Assembly (NCBI GenBank): GCA_032433765.1
Contig: JAVIAB010000051.1
Span: forward strand, 49,765,986 to 49,829,985
Direction of reading: 5' to 3'
Length of the DNA: 64,000 nt
Source: Megaustenia siamemsis
Taxonomy: Eukaryota > Mollusca > Gastropoda > Stylommatophora > Ariophantidae
Position 1 is the stretch's first letter. Every line of letters starts with the position of its first letter. Position numbers and translations under genes: made by a program. The notes under the pieces were generated by a model, which searched no databases, was not told the DNA's origin, and saw nothing but the letters and a program-made list of their open reading frames with translations. Positions 59,896 to 64,000 of the stretch are shown piece after piece.

Positions 59896-60345
59896 TATTA
59901 GGATTGTATTATAGAGTGGCCGTTTTGCCTCTATTGTTATTTCCTTGTTAGGTAATGAGGTGATACTGATCCGACGAACTGGTAAGCTTTGTTGCATCTT
60001 GAGTCTATTTCCGCTGCTTATGAATTATCGTTTGTCACTAGACCTGATGTAACTTTGTTCTGCCGTCTATCGTTACGTTGATGTTACGTTTCCCTTTTCC
60101 GATATTCATGAATTCTGTTTAGTTGATGTTGATTTTCCTGTTGCATTGAGTGTCTGTGCGGAGGGGATATAATACGCCCTTGTTCTAACTCCGAACCGGT
60201 CTGAGTAGCCTGCTGCTGTTCTAACTATACAGCTGTTGTTGATGTAGACTTGACATAGGTTTGTTAGGTGTTGACTTTCTCCATTATGTTGTTAGTATCT
60301 CTCATTGTTGTTCCTTATTTATTCGATCGAATTCTTTTTGCGGTG

Positions 60346-60689
60346 CGGTGGTGTCAATAGACGAAGATTGAGGCGGCGAATTGTAGACCAATCTAGAAAC
60401 GTGGAAGAATATAATTTAACAGATGAATAAAACAATACTTCTTCTGGAAATTATAGAGAGAGTTAGTTGCTGCCACAAGTCTAGTCCTATCAAGAGGCCA
60501 TCATATTTGTTCCATACCATGTCTGTAGATTGCCTTTAATGAGGTCCAATTTTGATTCTTATATTTGCTGTGCGGTTCCCATTTATTTGCACGACACGTG
60601 CACGTAAAATTATAATAAATGTTACTTATGAAATGGTGCTTTTAACAATAATCGACATAGCTATTGATGATGACGCTTCATGAGATGCA
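60346..60689. other. Noncoding stretch
   Basis: Nothing recognised. Confidence 0.35.
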
Positions 60690-61790
60690 ATAGTTGGAAA
60701 ACCAAGCAAAATGCTGAAATCAACATCATGTGCCATACCGTTTAGATAGACGATTTTGTTCTTCCAAAATTCTCTTTCGCAGAGCATCGTAAAAATTCTA
60801 TTGTTGACTGTTTACCTTAAAACGACACCAAAATATCTAGTGCATTCTGTTTTGTCGCGATGTATCTTTTCTTCCTATTTTATCTTTTCCTGTATCTATT
60901 TGCTAGCTTTAACTAAGTGTTCCAACTTTCAGCTTCTCAAAACATGTCAGATAAATGTCAATTGTTTCTTGCTGATGGTTTTTATTAGCATATTTTGTGT
61001 GTGCTGGTTTTGAGGATAATTTTGTCGTTAAACTTTTTGTCTGGTCAAAGAAGTCTCATCATTCTTCTGAGAAATTATATCTGAGGATTCTAATCGTCTT
61101 TTTTTTATTGTTTGTCTACTGCCCATGAAAGGAGTAGGTAAATGAATTTAAATATTTGGGAACTTTGTTAATCCCAAAAGGAAGATGTACAAAAGAGGTG
61201 AGATGAAGAATGGCCCAGGCAAAAGCAGCTTTCCAAAATGACGAAGATACTATGCAATCCATTTTTGACAATAGAAACAAGAAAAGAGTTCTTAAATGAA
61301 ATATGAGCCAGTCTCAACATATGGATGTGAATCATGGACAATAGAACAACAGACAAGAAAATCACTGGAGTCTGTAAAAATGTGGTTTTACAGAAGAATG
61401 TTGAGAGTACCATGGACAGCTAAGAAGAGTAATGAAGATGTTCTGAGAGAGGTCAAAGCAAAAAGAAAGCTAATTTCCAATATTAGGAAGAAACAATCAT
61501 CATTTTTGGCCACGTAATGAGAAGAAAACAACTGAAATATATTGTAACAACTGGAAAAATTGAGGGACGAAGAGATAGAGGGAAGCAAGGAGAAAAAATA
61601 ACAGACAGCTTAAGAGAATGGCTTGACAGAAGGTCAACAACAGAAATGATAAATTGTTGCCGAGATCTAAAGTTGTGGAGAGACATGATCACCTACGCCA
61701 GAAGGCTCGGTACTTAATGATGATGCTGATTACTGCCCATGAGTCACGTCCATTGATTGCAATTGTTGGCTTTAAATAACATCGATGAGC
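60690..61790 (-). mobile_element. LINE, group C, minus strand, split by a plus-strand group C LINE
   Basis: 60690-61116 is the complement of the group C 3' end (terminus ATCATGTGCCATACC, then CCAACTTTCAGCTTCTC and TCTAATCGTCTTTTTT). 61743 onward continues it (GTCACGTCCATTGATTGCAA, matching the SESWTV region). The break is a clean insertion. Confidence 0.7.
61129..61730 (+). mobile_element. 5'-truncated group C LINE inserted into a reversed group C LINE
   Basis: It carries the C-terminus in two frames: STYGCESWTIEQQTRKSLES, MWFYRRMLRVPWTAKKSNED, VLREVKAKRKLISNIRKKQS, then KQLKYIVTTGKIEGRRDRGK, DSLREWLDRRSTTEMINCCR and LWRDMITYARRLGT at the stop (about 61717). The tail is AATGATGATGC. TACTGCCCATGA flanks it at 61117-61128 and 61731-61742, a perfect 12-bp target duplication. 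Confidence 0.9.
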
Positions 61791-61904
61791 TAATTTTAAA
61801 GTAGAAATAATTCAGTTTAGAAATAGCAAACTTTATTAGTACGGATAAAGTGTGAATAAACAGCGAGCTACATGAATTATAAGTATGTAGTGTTATTGAG
61901 TTAT

Positions 61905-62658
61905 TTGCGGGTCATCATGATTGCACTTTGAATATGTCCATCAGTGCTCAGAACCCCTCCCCAGCAAGTCTCGCCGTGTCCAGCGACTGACGCTCCAGTT
62001 CTATGTTGGTTGATAAGTTTTCTTACACGCCCACTGAGTTCCTCGTTTCTAGCTGTGTCCAATTTAACTCCCATTTCTTTTATCGGAAGGAGTGATGTGG
62101 AATCATGGTTGTCGAAGTTATGAGCCCTTCCAACATTTCGGAGTAATGTTCGCCCGATTCAGTGGTTAACCGTCTTCAACGACAGTGCATTTAGCCAACC
62201 TCTCCGCTCTTTCATTTTTCCCGTACTCCAGCATGCCCAGAGACGTTGGCAAACGTAACATTACGTATTTTTGACTTCTACAACGATTCTACCTTTTGCA
62301 TGAGTAAAGAGACAGGCTCCACTTTTTATTTAAGATTGATCATCAAATCACTTAGTATGTATGTATGGTTGTAGTCTTGTGACTCTAACTAGATGAATGC
62401 CCTGGTCACTACCATCACCTCCATCGTCATGCTACTCGTGGTCATAAAGTATGCACCACTGCCTTCCTGATTATTCTGCCTGCCGAGCGTGCTGTAAATA
62501 CCCATACACTCTGTTGTGTCGTATTGCAGATCAGTCTGTCATCGGTGTTATCCCAAATGAGACCGTTGACCACCGCATTAACCACGACTGAGTTATGTTC
62601 CCTATATTTCCTGTCGAGTGTGACAATACACGAGAATGTGCTCTTGAATGTCGTATGC
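61905..62658 (-). mobile_element. LINE remnant, group G, truncated by a hAT insertion
   Basis: The minus strand matches the group G element at 18356-19090. The complement of 62560-62610 is GTCGTGGTTAATGCGGTGGTC-like, the same as the plus strand near 18380. The region 61910-62060 matches the C-terminal end. Frames are broken. Its right edge coincides with the hAT terminus at 62659. Confidence 0.65.
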
Positions 62659-64000
62659 CAGCGGTCGTCAAACTGTGCTCCGCGGAGCCTAGGTGCTCCG
62701 CGAGCCCATCCTAGGGGCTCCGCGGATCGGACATCATTTTCATCATCAACGAGTGCCATGCCCGTCGTAGGTGATATTTCTCAACAAACAATTTATCAAC
62801 TTCGCCGTTTTTGTACCACAATAATGTCTAATTATTTCTCTCTATGGCCCAAGATTTATTTTCCGCTCTTTTCAATGACAGTTAGCAACAATGTTTTATT
62901 CAAATTTATTCGGTGTAAAGTCGCGTGCGTGTGTGTGTGTGTTGTGGCCAAGTGGTTGACTTTCTTTGTTCTTGAAAGGGTGCCGCAAACATCAATCAAA
63001 GAAAATTGGCGCCGGATAGGCTCACTCGTTCGGACTTTCTCTGCCCGCCCCCACCTCCCACCCATCCAACTCCGTCCCGCCATACGCTTTGATCGAGAGA
63101 AGAGCATTCAAGTCGCACCAGTGAAAATAATATTCAGTTTGGACGTTTGTTTTATCGAAGTCAGTTTGATTAAAACCTTGTCTCGTGTCAGTGCTCTGTT
63201 GTCACAATGGATAATTTTGTAAGTAGGACTATAAAACGTACCATCTCTGACGATTCATGCAGTTCAAAGACGCAGAATTGAAACGGGGGAAAAAGCGTAA
63301 GTATGACGATAGTTACTTGGATTTCGGATTTACTAGCACTGTTGTAGAAAATGAGGAGTGCCCAAAATGTGGTATTTGTTTTAAAGTTTTGGCCTGTGCA
63401 AGCATGCATCCCAGTAAATTGAAACGACATTTGCAAACAGTCCATAGTAGTTTAGTGAACCGACCACGTGAATTCTTTTCTCAGAAGTTAAAAGAAATGA
63501 ATCAACAAAAGGCAACTTTCACAAAACATGCGACGATTCCTTCAAGGGCTCTTCTTTCATCTTACAAAGTTGCTTATCTAGTAGCAAAGAACAAGAAACC
63601 TCACACCATTGCAAAAGAACTTATCTTACCGGCCGCAGTTGAGATGGTGACTGTTATGATAGGTGAGTCTGCTGCCAAACAACTGCTGAATGTGCCCTTG
63701 TCAGATAACACTATTAGTCGTCGAATTCATGAGATGGCTGACGATGTTAATGACCAGCTTATTCAAAACTACGAGGTGATTTTGCTCTTCAGCTGGATGA
63801 AGCCACTGACATACACAGTGATGCATACTTAATTTGCTATGTTCGGTTCATAGATGACAATAGCAAGTTTTGCGAGGAACTACTTTTTGTAAAATCATAA
63901 AATCTGCATGCAAAGCAGTAGATCTGTTTCAAATACTTGATTCTTTTATTGAAGAAAATAGAATTAACTGGGAGAATTGTGTAGGAGTGTGCACAGACGG
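62659..64000 (+). mobile_element. hAT transposon (ZBED/SCAND3-type), 5' part, runs off the window
   Basis: The left terminus CAGCGGTCGTCAAACTGTG matches the CAGNGGTNNTCAAACT form common at hAT ends. It is followed by a sub-terminal palindromic block with repeated GCTCCGCGGAGC, GGTGCTCCGCGAGC and GGGGCTCCGCGG. About 550 bp of noncoding leader precedes the transposase. The right terminus and the 8-bp target duplication partner are outside the window; the 8 bp left of the terminus are CGTATGCC or shifted by one. Confidence 0.82.
63208..64000 (+). pseudogene. hAT transposase with BED zinc finger, frameshifted, partial
   Basis: The likely original start is the ATG at 63208 (MDNFVSRTIKRTISDDSCSS), not the later in-frame one. 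A frameshift near 63283 leads into KKRKYDDSYLDFGFTSTVVE. A BED-type zinc finger follows, with CPKC (63359-63370) and RHLQTVH (63425-63445) supplying two Cys and two His. The transposase N-terminal region reads SYKVAYLVAKNKKPHTIAKE, ILPAAVEMV and LSDNTISRRIHEMADDVNDQ. A second frameshift near 63776 shifts to DFALQLDEATDIHSDAYLIC, where LDEATD has the first catalytic acidic residue. A third near 63898 leads to KAVDLFQILDSFIEENRINW and VGVCTDG at the window edge, the second conserved Asp region. It resembles domesticated ZBED5/SCAND3-like genes by family, but this copy is a broken transposon. Confidence 0.85.

Larger units (their letters stand above)
57611..60345 (-). mobile_element. LINE, group B, split by two later insertions
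   Basis: Four separated blocks read as one minus-strand group B element. 57620-57904 is the complement of the C-terminus (compare 13800-14130). 58504-58599 continues it. After the transposon at 58602-59895, 59898-60340 continues through the region matching 14200-14870 (GTATTATAGAGTGG, TTATTTCCTTGTTAGG, TTGTTAGTATCTCTCA). It is heavily decayed and older than both insertions. Confidence 0.75.

Noticed and set aside
62524..63222. 232-codon plus-strand frame spanning the LINE-hAT junction as a gene
   Set aside because: It crosses the hAT terminus at 62659, mixing antisense LINE sequence with the hAT leader; chance frame.

Overview
This is eukaryotic, almost certainly invertebrate animal DNA: AT-rich, intron-scale noncoding sequence, tRNA-derived SINEs, decayed non-LTR retrotransposons, DNA transposons and very long tandem repeats. 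Nothing prokaryotic is visible (no operons, no Shine-Dalgarno-led genes). The TE repertoire and one G-protein-coupled-receptor-like fragment suggest a mollusc, perhaps a gastropod. That is an inference from general resemblance and not a proven placement. No complete host gene could be recognised.

Layout. 0.2-2.4 kb is a 21-bp minisatellite and 4.3-4.8 kb a 60-bp satellite. 8.5-19.1 kb holds several 5'-truncated LINEs, a GPCR-like terminal coding fragment on the minus strand (11.9-12.4 kb), an RT-bearing LINE (13.8-15.3 kb), small tandem duplications and a ~630-bp imperfect palindrome (17.7-18.35 kb). 19.8-23.9 kb is a 4.1-kb array of 18-bp units. 26.1-28.8 kb has a hAT remnant and a LINE carrying a composite SINE insertion. 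30.7-33.4 kb is a 20-bp satellite with a TATAAAGA core. 33.4-37.2 kb is a LINE cluster that includes a copy with a recognisable RNase H domain and an exact 240-bp tandem duplication. 38.7-40.9 kb is a decayed IS630/Tc1/mariner-type element with ~65-bp inverted repeats and D/E spacing near 82. 41-50.9 kb is further LINE and SINE debris. 50.9-52.4 kb is a 1.47-kb ATATT microsatellite. 53.7-54.5 kb is a hexamer-based array and 55.6-56.05 kb an ATCT array. 56.1-62.7 kb is a layered TE nest: a LINE in a minisatellite, LINEs in LINEs, and a Tigger/pogo-like element in a LINE. 62.66 kb to the right edge is the 5' part of a ZBED-type hAT transposon.

The elements relate to one another as mobile parasites, not as a pathway. 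At least three tRNA-derived SINE families (S1, S2, S3) and about eight LINE groups (lettered A to H here) are present. Many insertions still have readable 7-13 bp target-site duplications, so the order of insertion can be reconstructed. Several tandem arrays touch or derive from LINE ends, which suggests retrotransposon tails seeded microsatellite and minisatellite growth. Long open frames inside the tandem arrays arise because the unit length is a multiple of three, or because the unit lacks stops in the relevant frames; they are not good evidence of proteins.
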